NCBI GenBank assembly: GCA_018389105.1
Contig: JACATO010001524.1
Location: 62,001-126,000 of the forward strand
Source: Nautilus pompilius
Lineage: Eukaryota; Mollusca; Cephalopoda; Nautilida; Nautilidae
Direction: 5' to 3'
DNA length: 64,000 bases
Made by a program: the position numbers and the translations under genes. Within the stretch, counting starts at the first letter, position 1. Each line of letters starts with the position of its first letter. The notes beneath the pieces are model-generated. The model did no database searches and had not been told where the DNA came from. It saw only the letters and a program-made list of their open reading frames with translations. This document shows positions 24,966-35,430 of this stretch, one piece after another.

Positions 24966-27900
24966 GGTCGGTTGGTCGTGTTTGCGACAAAGGCACCGAA
25001 ACACGACGCGGGCTTGTTATCTCGTTGTGTCTGCCGGGCTCTCCGGATACTTTCTCAAAGAGTCGGTCAGGACTTCGCCACCCGCCCGCTGAGTTTTCAC
25101 CCCACAGCCGAGCAGCGTCTTCGTTGTCCGACCCCCTCCTCCCCGCTCCCCATTCACCCCAACTCAAACGTCTTACCTTGTCAGACCGCACGCTCCGTGC
25201 TCATCCAGCCAATTAAAGATCATTTCCCTACGCGCACCGGTGACTCTATAATCGTTACTTCTGCCGCTACCCCTCTCCAGTCCGTCTCCTTCCTTCGTGT
25301 AATGCATACCTTTTTTTTATTCAGCAAATTAGCGCCACTTTCGCCATTGACTTCCCCGTGTTGTATATTTTACGTTCTGATCTCGAATGTTTATTAATTT
25401 CTATTAAACATTCAGCAGACCGGTCTCTCCTTTCCCTCCCACCCAGCCCGGCGCTGAAACATACGAGGATGAGTTTTCTTCAGAGCATCCACCTCTCTCA
25501 CTGATGCTTTCTCGGCCGGGCCAAAAACCGACCGGAGCCTCCGCCCCGCCCCCCGCCCCGTCCATTTACCCGGACCCTTTCGAGGGGCCCGTTGTTATAC
25601 TCACCTGGCTGTCGGATATCGCGCTGCCCTTCGCATCCCACGCAACTTGCATTGTATCCCCGCATCCTGACAGCCCCAGAGATGAGGCCGATGTTCTGAT
25701 CCGTCCGTTTCTGCCCAACAAACTCCTTCAGGGTTTTAGGGGATTTATCGGCCGTTCCCTCGACAAAACAAAAAAACCTCACATTCGCGGCTAAAACGGA
25801 AGAGGGCAGCCGTACTTACGGTGGGTTTGCCGGAAACGAGGACGAACGGTCCGTAAACAGTTATCTCCCCTGTCGTTAACTTCTATCGTGGCCTTAAGGA
25901 AAAGGGGAGGGGGGATTTCTTAAAATCCAAACAGAACTCCCTCTTTGTCCGCCTCCCCATCAACGATACTCGCTATTTTAGGCTTGGCATCTCCGGGCTA
26001 AATGGTCCGGTCACGCCGCTGACCTTCCAAAGAGATGAATCCTGCGGTTCCTTTTGTTCGGACCACTGGGTGGAACGCCATGTTTTCACGGTTGTCTTAC
26101 GTGTGTAATCACCGGGCCGTCAGACATAACCCGAGAAACTAGAGCCCACAGCGAGGACACCGGCTCGCGGCACCCGCCCCCACGTTCATGGGGACACGGC
26201 GCCATGACGAGGTAAGTCTCTTATATGGTCACTGAACGGGCTCTCTTCTCAACTGGATAGCTTCAGAGTCCACTTTTATTTTAGCTTGCCTACTTTTGGC
26301 TACACCTGTATGTACTACTCTTCACTTCGTGTTTGGCGGCTCCGTCTCTGGCAGAATATATATATATATATATCATCGGTTCCCAGCGAAAGCAAGGTCT
26401 CGTGTGATACTGATAGTGCTGGGTTGTCGCGCGGAAACAAAGAAACAATTAATGGACCTGTCTTGTCCCCTCCTGCCCGCCATCCTCTTCGCCTCGGCGG
26501 AGGTGAATCCGCGTAGATGATACCAGCGTCCCGCCGGGACTCGTCTTATCAATACACTCCGCCCTCTTGAACCGGCCGAAAGTGGGTCCCAAACAATAAC
26601 GCGCGTGGCTCGACGTGGTGGCGGTCACCCGATGGACACGCGATGAATCCGTGTCCTCTCTCGGCCCCTTTGCATTAAGGCGGAGCGGAACCGCGGGGAT
26701 ACCTGCCTGCCGTCGTCAACCGTCGGACCGACCGACAAGGCTTCCTCAAAATTGCAGCTTTCTGTTACAAAAAACGACAACAACAAACAGACGGCGCTTC
26801 CCAACAGAACCGGAAGTCTAGGACAACTGTAACGGTGCCAGTAAAAGGATAACCCCTCCCAACCCCCCTTTTTTAAAAGTTACATGTCTTTCAATCGACG
26901 TCGTGTAAAATAGCAACGGATGTCAATTTCTTTCCCTCGTGTACTTTTCGGAGACCTGCGCAGTACAGCTGTTGACTGGCCAGGACGTCATCGGATCTTG
27001 CTTGAGGAGAGCCTGCAATGGTTGCCTATGCGACCAATACTTACAGGCCGTCCTCGATTAAACCGAAAGAGCTCACACAAGGAAGAAAACAAAATTCCAA
27101 GCCTCGGGACAGGATGGAAGCGGGTATTCCCCACACCCAACCACCACCCAAAAAGGTGACGTCACGAGAGAACAGGGTCGGGAAAAAATGGCAAACCTAG
27201 TTCAGACCAAGCTCTCGTTTACGGCTACGCCGCCTGGAAACTTGCTGCTTAACGAAGACTCGGACTGTCATTCGCGAACGCGAGATGATGCAATACAGGT
27301 AGTTGGGGCCGGGCAGGTCGTTGTATCGGCCGCATGCAGGTTCGTCGGAGACGTCTTGACCGGAGCCGAACCCGACAGCCCGTCCGGTACGTCTGCGACG
27401 TCGTCCTTCGGCCGTTTCTCCTCGGTCTCCCGCATCGAAACGGGTTGCCCTTGAAGCTGGCGCCCCACCCATAACTCGCCAGAACCGACGCGAACTTTCC
27501 CGAGAGGGTAAGATCGAATTGGCCGCGGAGATCTTCAGATCTTGACCCTATCCCATCGACCGCGGCGTCTCTACACTAGCAGCACCGCCTCGACTCGTCA
27601 GCAGACCCACTCCTGCAAGAGTGGAATGAAACGCGGTGACTTCTCGGAGACAGGTTGATGATGTCCTCCGATATTGGTCTGAATGTTCATCACTGCCCGA
27701 AACTCCCGTCTGCCGACGTTTCAGGTCCGGCTAGAACTCGTTATAATCACAGCCAGGTGTGGCATTCTAAAATCATCTGTGAGCATAGCGGTTTATCTCT
27801 ACCTGGATTATGAACAGTCCAACTCGCTTCCCCCAACTCGATCGTGGGCCGCCAGCTTTTCGAAGAGAAGTGAATCGGGTGGGGGGGAGAGAGAGAGATA

Positions 27901-29079
27901 TCTTGTTAGAAATGAGGACAAGGAATAGATTTAGGGGCTGAACAAGATGTAGTATTTACGACTGCGATTACCTGCTGTACTGTAGCATCGGGTTAAAGAG
28001 CCGCATCGCTCGCACTCTAGATTGTGTGTAGATTTACATTGCTCGTCGCGGCCCCTTTTCCCTATCCTAACTTAAAAGCTATATGACCGCGCAGACAGTC
28101 CACTAAGTACGTCAGGGAGAAAAACGGTCAGAAGAGCTCATCTCGCGGACGTTGGCTTCTCAACAGGGGAGAGACGACTTTACAAACTTTTAAATTGTAA
28201 AGAGACGGGTCGGGGTTGGGTGTTTCCCTCCCTCCCCCACCACCACCGGAATCGGTCGCTACAGGTTTTAGTTTTGATAAATCGAGGTCGTGGCATACGT
28301 GAACCTGGATTATTTTACTATTTGTTGCAATGTTTAGCCGGAAACAAAAATAATAAAATGTACGAAACGTGTGTATTCAGAAAACGTGCTTGAGTTGGGT
28401 TTGGAATAAGTAAAGATGCTCGTACGGTATCTGGACCCGTCTTGGCAGTACCTTAATTCACAATGACATTAGACCGTCTTGAAATGATTATACTTTATAA
28501 TAATACCGTAAGGGAACAACAACTTAAAATAACTAAGTCTCCCTCATGGTTTATTCATTTTCGATCCAGGAAACTCAGGACTCGCAAATGTAGAGACCGA
28601 AAGTAGTTTGTGGGCAGGCAGGAATTCGGTTGTAAATAAGATACAATCATTATTTTATCGAAGTAAGACTTCCAAGAGGTTGCAAGATTTCATTTTAAAA
28701 ATATTTAGAGCCATAAAGTGCATAAAATATTTAAATCGTTTATACTTTAATGATGGAGAGTCAAAAAATTGTACAACTTTGTGTTATCTCCCCGTGGTTT
28801 GAACGCGTGACTGCGAATATGTCACTCCATGGCTCCTATTGATTACCCGGAAACACGTGACATGTAATCAGCTCGCAGTTAATAGGTCTCCACCGGGTTC
28901 TGGGTTACCACTTCCTGTCTTCCATACTTACCACCATGACGATTTCAAGTAGGTTTCTGACGTCAGCCCAGCTAACTGGAGAAGCGTCGGCAGCATTGTT
29001 CTGAGTTAAAGTCCTGCAGCTCACAACGGACTTGGCGAAGAGATCGGGGGACCGTAGCGATTGCCGAAAGCCTGTGTAT
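24966..29079. other. GC- and CpG-richer block without a recognised gene
   Basis: From about 24.9 kb the base composition shifts to higher GC with many CpG dinucleotides and restriction-site-like palindromes. Several 60-140 codon frames are open on both strands, which is expected in GC-rich DNA; none shows a known domain. The block contains the candidate first exon ending at 26211 and leads to the one at 29080. A CpG-island or promoter function is possible but unproven. Confidence 0.4.
26188..26211 (+). CDS. Candidate short first coding exon ending at a consensus splice donor
   Basis: An ATG at 26188 opens eight codons that end exactly at GACGAG followed by GTAAGTC, a near-ideal splice donor (GAG|GTAAGT) at 26212-26217. 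The exon lies in a CpG-rich segment, as expected for a promoter-proximal first exon. The ATG context is ...CGTTCATGG. It could equally be a purely untranslated 5' exon, or a chance donor. No downstream acceptor could be paired with it and the product is unknown. Confidence 0.25.
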
Positions 29080-29193
29080 ATGGCGACCACTAATATCACC
29101 TCGTCCCCCAGTCAGGGCTCTCTGGATGGAACGATCGCGGAGTCGCTAATGGGTTACGGGATGAAAAATAACGACTCGACCCCCGACCTGAAA
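29080..29193 (+). CDS. Candidate first coding exon, unknown product
   Basis: An ATG at 29080 opens 38 codons (starting MATTNITSSPSQGSL) that run in phase to a possible donor AAA|GTTAGT at 29194-29199. An in-frame TGA lies about 80 bp upstream, so this ATG would be a genuine start. The peptide is Ser/Thr/Asn-rich and hydrophilic without a signal peptide or membrane segment, typical of a disordered N-terminus. Immediately after the donor comes a (CT)n array, as often seen in introns. The family is not recognised and the next exon was not found. Confidence 0.3.
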
Positions 29194-29207
29194 GTTAGTT
29201 TAGGAAA

Positions 29208-29229
29208 CATCTCTCTCTCTCCTCCTCTC

Positions 29230-29261
<32 letters not shown>

Positions 29262-29272
29262 CCCTCTCTCTC

Positions 29273-29306
<34 letters not shown>

Positions 29307-29307
29307 C
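29208..29307 (+). repeat. (CT)n microsatellite
   Basis: Near-perfect CT array with TCTTC, CCTCTC and CGCTTTC interruptions. It has no TGACGTCA unit, unlike the CRE-bearing arrays elsewhere in the window. Confidence 0.95.
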
Positions 29308-30588
29308 GATTTTTGGAGAGCGGAGCGGATTTTCCTTCGAGAGAAGCAGAAGTAAATAAGCACAAAGAACACAACGGACCCAATGACGTCAGTAACACGG
29401 GGCGACACGGAAATTATTAATCCCACCAAACAATAACAATAACGAGGCAGCCGCCAGCCCCGTCTTCTAATCTGTTTTTCGTACATTGTATTTTTTTTCA
29501 TCTCGGCGGGCGAGAGAACTGAATTAAAACCAGTGGTAATAACAAAGCGGGAGGAGGAGGAGAGATGTTCGAACCAAAAAAGCGAAAGTAATTTACGTGG
29601 TTTTATCTACACATCTCATTTCACGTATACCACCAACTCGTCATAACTTCCGTCCCTGCAAGTTTGGTTAACAGCTTCCAGCCGATAACCATCGCCGGCT
29701 CTGACCCCAATTTTCTTCCCGCTCAAGTCATTTACCGTTATCAGAACCGTTTACCGTCCCGTCGCTTTGATGGCTCCCGTTTACCGTACTCGCCTCACTT
29801 TCCCATTTATTTAACTTTTTTTTTTTTGGATTTTTAATTAACAAAGTTCGAACTGACGTCAAAATTCGCCAAACTCCGAATTGCAGTTCGTCCTGCTCTC
29901 CCCTTTTGTTTGTTCTCATTTTTACACACAACACACACACACACATATATATATGTATATTCTGGGTTTTGTTCCGGATGCAGATGGCGATTAAAACTGA
30001 TAAACGAAACAGAAAATTGGGAAATTATTTGCCAACGTAGGTTTTCTTTTTTTCCAAACCCCTTCGATCTACGGGGGTATCTGGAAAATCTCACCCGGTC
30101 TGGTGCTCGATAAAAGGGGTGTCAGCTCGGGAGTCGCTAGTTTCTGCGGCGAGAGATCCGGGCTTCCGCATATTAGTCTAGGGAATAGGACGCCAGGGGG
30201 CGTCCTCCGTACATCGGTCACCTGGTTCGTCCGAGTGCCTTCGTCGGGTATTGATAGCTTCGATTTCATTGCAAACCCCTGCTGGGCTCGTGAGCCTTCT
30301 GGGGGCGAAGGCGTTTGGCTGACGCCCGATGACCAGCGATTCCACTGCGGATAAACGGAGGGTCTATCTCCCTAATTCCAGCAGAAACAAGGTTTTAAAA
30401 AATACAACGGATAAGAGGACATTATTTTCCTAGCCTCAAAGTTACGCGGTGCACGGAATCAAAGCTCGATCGCTGTCTCGCTCTCCTGTCTTTGCGACAC
30501 AACATCTATCTACTGGCTGGTATTTTCGTCCAGAAGCATTTTGAATTATAAGGAGGAAAAAAAGGGGTCGTATTCTTTCATAGTTTTC

Positions 30589-30590
<2 letters not shown>
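29308..30590. other. Non-coding stretch with palindromic CTCF-like site
   Basis: No gene seen. It contains a (CA)n/(TA)n patch at about 29925-29955 and the GGACGCC-AGGG-GGCGTCC palindrome at 30188-30205. A long plus-strand frame at 30103-30354 is open but has no domain and lies in GC-rich sequence. Confidence 0.45.
30188..30205. promoter_or_regulatory. Perfect 7-bp inverted repeat containing a CTCF-like core
   Basis: GGACGCC (30188-30194) and GGCGTCC (30199-30205) are exact reverse complements separated by AGGG. The middle reads GCCAGGGGGCG, close to the CCAGGGGGCG core of the animal CTCF motif. No function can be shown from the sequence. Confidence 0.25.
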
Positions 30591-30631
<41 letters not shown>

Positions 30632-30712
30632 AGATGGAGAGAGAGAGAGAGGTAGAGAGATGGAGAGAGAGAGAGAGGTAGAGAGAGGTAGAGAGAGAGA
30701 GAGGAGAGAGAG
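30590..30712 (+). repeat. (GA)n microsatellite with GATG interruptions
   Basis: GA array interrupted by repeated GAGATGGAGAG and GAGGTAGAGAG units, suggesting secondary tandem duplication of an 8-16 bp unit within it. Confidence 0.95.
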
Positions 30713-32569
30713 ACGTTGGCGTCACCTGTTCAGCGAACTTGTCTTCGTTTCATCTTTAATTGGCCGTCTTTACGCCGTATCTACTTGATATTTGCCGGTT
30801 TCGGCGCTCGGAAGTATGAGCACCTAGAGCTGGAGTTTTTAACTCGGCATGCGGGTTATGAGAGATGGAGTGAACACGGCTGTCAGTTCGGCGAAAGGGG
30901 GCAGTTAAAAGAGATGAGGGAGTTTACAGATGTGACAGAAACCGTGTTGTGGACTACCATCGTGTTTTTGTTTTGTTTTTTTTTAAATTTTACTTGTGAA
31001 TTAGTAAAAACTCCGCAGATCGTATCACACGGCCGGGATTCCTGGCAGTCGGTCATCAGCCCGCCCGCCGTCTGTCTACCCGCTAAATTAAAGAGCGGTG
31101 ACGTCAGCATCTGGTCCGGCAAGAACAGTCATGGTGATCGGGGGTGAGAGGAATGGAGCCCTGCGGGGGGTAATAAATGGGTGCTTTCATCAGTTCGTCT
31201 TAGACTTTTCTGACAAGAGATTACGTGTGTGTGTGGTTGGGGTTAGGGCGAGGAACTAGCGCCGGTGCCCTTGCTGCCTGTGGTATTGGTGGGGGCCGGC
31301 GGAAGGCCACGTCGGGCCATTCCTGGTTAAGGAGACTAAGGACTTTTCTCAGCTTTAACGACCGGCCCCGGAGTTCGCTTTCAAGACAAAAGGAAAGGCG
31401 GGGCCACAACCGAGTACGGTGGGAGCGCAACCATTGAAGACACGGCTACTAGGCGAAACTGGTCAGCCACATCCCATAATTTCTGCCCCAAGGAGAATTC
31501 ATGGGTCGCCCTCGCGCGCTTGTTTGGGGGCTAAGGAAGTCCCTTTTCGAAAATACACACGATACGAACGCGGCCTTCATCAGGGAGTGACAAACAACTC
31601 CAGTGTATTGGAAGCGTGGATGTGCCAGCGTCTTACATACAGCCCCCCCCCCCCGTGGGTGGCCACACCCATTTGGCCGTGCCCAATTATCACGTGATTC
31701 TTTACTCCTGACGTCACTTCTCCATTGACACGATCTGTTCCCATAAAGACGAAGAGCTAATTGTCTGGATAGGTAGACCGGTTTCTATAATTTCCGATTA
31801 GTTCTTCCGTAACCCGCGTCGAGTTCCAGTACCTGTAGATTTATGGGTCTAGCGTATTTCCTGACCGGCCGGTTCTTTGTCTTCAAGCGCTGTTCTTCTC
31901 GGAGCGCCAGAAACTCCAGCGACGAATGGCGCAGATGCTGCCGTCTTGTATCGAAACTCAATACGCATAAACCTTTTGTCAGAAGCAATAAAGTGGACGG
32001 GGTTATCGGCATCTCCCCGCTGCGCCCCATCTCGCGGGACCGCCGTGATCTGCGCGCACGTTCTGCGCGGTTCCAGCACACGCTCGTTTGTTTCTCCCGT
32101 CTCCGCCTGCTTAATGTCGGAAGACAGACAACGCCGATGGTTTAGCCCATCACTTATCTCCCCTCTGAAGTCAGGCCGGCCGATATTGACCCCCGGGGAG
32201 GCGGCCCGCCGACTGGGTGGTGTCAGGCCAGACCCGGCGGGGGGAGTTGGTTTATGTCGTCTTTCTCATTAGTTCCATGATTCCTGCTCTGGAGATCCCC
32301 GGCGTGGAGGGGCAGACCGGGCTTCAGTCCACCGGTTACGGGCCGCGCAGACACGGGGCCGCCGCCGCCTGGCGGTACGTCACAGCAGCTCGGGTGTTCT
32401 CGAGCTCGCAGCCGAACGGGTTCAAAGCAAAGACACCGGTTTTCCAGGTGGAAGATGGAAGATACCGATCCTCGGAGCGCCGGGAAAATTTTCGTAAATG
32501 CAAAGAAAGTAAACGCAGTTGGTTTTCGCTGGTGTGTGGTGGGGTGAAACTAAAAAAAATCAACAACAA

Positions 32570-32572
<3 letters not shown>
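30713..32572. other. GC-rich non-coding stretch
   Basis: Frames of 70-143 codons are open on both strands but show no domain motif. It holds a G/C homopolymer tract near 31645-31656, a TGACGTCA near 31708, and one weak exon candidate (see 32277). Nothing else can be supported. Confidence 0.4.
32277..32374 (+). CDS. Weak exon candidate, unknown product
   Basis: An ATG at 32277, preceded by a pyrimidine-rich TTTCTCATTAG that could act as an acceptor, opens 32 codons plus two bases up to a possible donor GCG|GTACGT at 32375. The peptide (MIPALEIPGVEGQTG...) ends in an Arg/Ala-rich stretch. Neither splice site is strong, and the frame runs on past the donor into a GA repeat. The product is not recognised. 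Recorded mainly because ATG, possible acceptor and possible donor co-occur in CpG-rich DNA. Confidence 0.13.
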
Positions 32573-32612
<40 letters not shown>

Positions 32613-32918
32613 GGGAGGGAGGGAGAGAGAGAGAGAGAGAAGAGGAGAGAGGAGAGAGAGAGAGAGAGAGAGGAGAGGAGAGGGAGGGGAGAGAGGAGAG
32701 AGAGCGAGAGGAGAGAAAGCGAGAGAGAGAGAGAGAGAGAGAGAAATGGAGAGAGAGGAGAGAGATGGAGGAGAGAAGAGAGGAGAGAGATGGGACGAGA
32801 GAGAAGATGAGGGAGGGAGGGAGAGAGATGGAGAGGAGAGAGAGGGAGAGATGAAGCGAGAGATAGATGGACAGAGAGAGAGAGAGAGAGAAAGGGAGAG
32901 AGAGGAGAGAGATGGAGA

Positions 32919-32950
<32 letters not shown>

Positions 32951-32961
32951 AGAAAGAGAGA
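32573..32961 (+). repeat. Large imperfect (GA)n array
   Basis: About 390 bp of GA with GGGA, GATGGA and GAAA interruptions. It produces the long Arg/Glu-rich plus-strand frames and Ser/Leu-rich minus-strand frames, which are not genes. No TGACGTCA unit is present. Confidence 0.97.
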
Positions 32962-35154
32962 GCAAAAAATGTATTAATTAAATACTTAATATCGCTGGAA
33001 TGGGCCCGAACCTCACCAAGATCACGATAGCAGCACTGGAAGTAACGGCCTCGTCTCACAAGGACGAATGCAACAGAAGCGTCCAGACAGTTTGCCAGCA
33101 TATCTGCGCTTAGTTTAATGTAGTTGCTATAGGTGCCGTTACGACTATCCAAAGAACCCACCTTCTAATAGGATTTAAATTGGTTCCGAATTATATTTCT
33201 CTGCGATGCCTTTATAATTAATTTCTGAGCGAGTAAGGAAGCCTCCCGAGTGTCTTGGATCAACACGCTAGCTTCACGCAGACAAGGGGCTGTAAGTTAA
33301 AGCCATGTTTAAGCCGTCTCTCAGACAAGTTGCAGCTACTGGAAACCCTCTCGTTCACTTTGGTCGTTTCTTTGTAGTGGGGGGACCCATACGGGGTTCC
33401 GGCTACGACAGCGGGACGTCGAACCCGCCTGCCCACCTCTCATTCCTTCAAACACCGAGGGCTTTCTTACGGAATGGAAGCAATTCCGGTATCCACCGAG
33501 GTAGTGAGTGCCTCGTTCCCCATTACGTGGGATTCTGACAGTGCGCTGCAGCCAGTTCACTCGCAGAGATCAACCCTGAAGAAGCGAGTCGACGGGTCCT
33601 GCGGGGAGGAAGACGGGCTCCGCTGGTTTCGAAACCGCCAGGACCTTTACAGCAGTCATCAGCCGATTAGTTACGGCTAGAGGCGCAAGGAGTGGGGGGG
33701 TGGGGAGGAGGAGGAGGACTGGGACTGGCCGGTCGATTTAATTCCCTGCCCCCTCCTCCGGAAGTACGCGACCGAGGGTAAAGCCGCCGCCGCCATCCTC
33801 CCAGGATAGCACGCGGGTGCTCCAATTCACAAAAATCTCATGTTCTAACACTAACTCGTCGTCGTCGTCATCTTGATAGATGGTCCGTCACCGGTGTCGT
33901 ACGGCCAGGTTCCCGCAGTATTTATTACCGCAATAAATAACGGAATTTCCAGATAAGCCGCCACCATCCTCAAATTTTCTAACCTAATTTCGAGGCGGGT
34001 TATGCTGAGAAGTTTAGGGGTTCCTGATGAAGCTGAAGCCATCGTCGGGGGTTAAAAAGAAAGAACCAACAACGAAATTGACTACAAGTTCCGTTTCTTT
34101 GTTTTGCATAATTTTAATTGTATTTTTTTTTTTTTTAAATTTAGAAGATAAATCTTTTGTGAAATCTATGGAAATGAATGTGGATGTGCGTCGGTAGATG
34201 GTTAAGGTGGGGGCCGAGTATTCGTCATGTGGCGAAAGACGAGCACCAGACAAAAACACAGTCGGTAGGTATCGTGCAAAGTCCCCCCTTTTTTTAGAGT
34301 AAGCGCGAGTAGATACCGGCGAACCTTTAACGATATAGCCATACTGTTTTGTGGAGACCTTCTATTCTGAAAGGTCAAGTCCCTTATTCTACCGGGTCGT
34401 CCTAACCCCCCCCCCGAAGGTTTTTTTTTACAAATCGAGATGGCTCCCCCAACCCCTCACACCACCACGTCTGCTCGCAATGCTGAACCAAAGCTTCACT
34501 TATTTGTTGATTATTATCCTCCTCACTCTCCTTAGTCCGGTCTAACTTTCGGTTAAACGTCTGGGAGAGTCCGACGTCAATGCCAACTCACGGCTTCGAA
34601 AGTGCCGCGAGTTTTCTCGTCGATAAACTGACAGAGACACGCGGGATACTGTTGTTGGTTTCACTTTTATAAACATCCCACGTTTCAGAAGAGAAAGTTC
34701 CGCAGTTTTTAACTAATAAACTCGTTCATTCGCGGAAAATGGCTACCAACAACAGCATCGTAATCACCTGGCAATCTAAAATAGCTGGTTTTCTATATCG
34801 TTGCTGATAATTATTTACTTTTTTAAAAAATGAGTTGTTTCTGGCTTTTCCCCGGCACAGTATTAGCATGTACTAGAACTGGATAATAGACGCACGTTTT
34901 GGTGATCAATCCGTCGACATCGTCTGGATAGCAGCCGGCATTTGCATTGTAACTTAAGCTTATCTTGAACTTGTTGGCCATCAACCTGTCCAGCTGAATT
35001 TAAAAAAAAAAAGAATCTTTGTCCTCCCAAGACACAGAATTGAAAGTGTTAATTGCGACTGTTTATGTGAACATGTCACCTGTGACGAAACAAACTTGTA
35101 GTAATATCTAATAGACTTGTAACTTGTAGCTGTGTCCCTGAGGCATGGCCCAGA
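32962..35154. other. Non-coding stretch
   Basis: No gene recognised. Contains a GGA/GGGG-rich patch at about 33690-33725, (CGT)n near 33857-33872, and poly-T at about 34121-34136. Open frames are short or lie antisense to one another. Confidence 0.5.
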
Positions 35155-35159
35155 AGAAT

Positions 35160-35341
35160 TCTCTCTCTCTCCATCTCTCTGTACCTGACGTCAGCTCTCT
35201 CTCTCTCTCCCCATCTCTCTGTACCTGACGTCATCTCTCTCTCTCTCCATCTCTCTGTACCTGACGTCATCTCTCTCTCTCTCCCCATCTCTCTGTACCT
35301 GACGTCATCTCTCTCTCTCTCCCCATCTCTCTGTACCTGAC

Positions 35342-35428
<87 letters not shown>
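35160..35428 (-). repeat. CT array with five regularly spaced CRE units (about 38-bp minisatellite)
   Basis: TGACGTCA occurs at 35186, 35226, 35262, 35300 and 35338 (start positions), i.e. every 36-40 bp. Each is embedded in CCATCTCTCTGTACC-TGACGTCA-(CT)n. The last unit is followed by about 80 bp of pure CT. The regularity shows that the whole CRE-bearing unit, not only the CT dinucleotide, has been amplified in tandem. Confidence 0.95.

Positions 35429-35430
<2 letters not shown>

Noticed and set aside
24903-25010. A functional tRNA gene around the B-box at 24944
   Set aside because: Only the TΨC-like arm is present; no acceptor stem, D arm or anticodon arm could be paired, so it was called SINE-like instead.
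29032-29355. 107-codon frame extending the 29080 candidate exon through the CT array
   Set aside because: The part after 29193 is simple repeat; only the first 38 codons up to the possible donor were kept as a candidate.
32336-33161. Long Ser/Leu-rich and Arg/Glu-rich open frames (over 200 codons)
   Set aside because: They are translations of the GA/CT array at 32573-32961 and its edges; low complexity with no coding signal.
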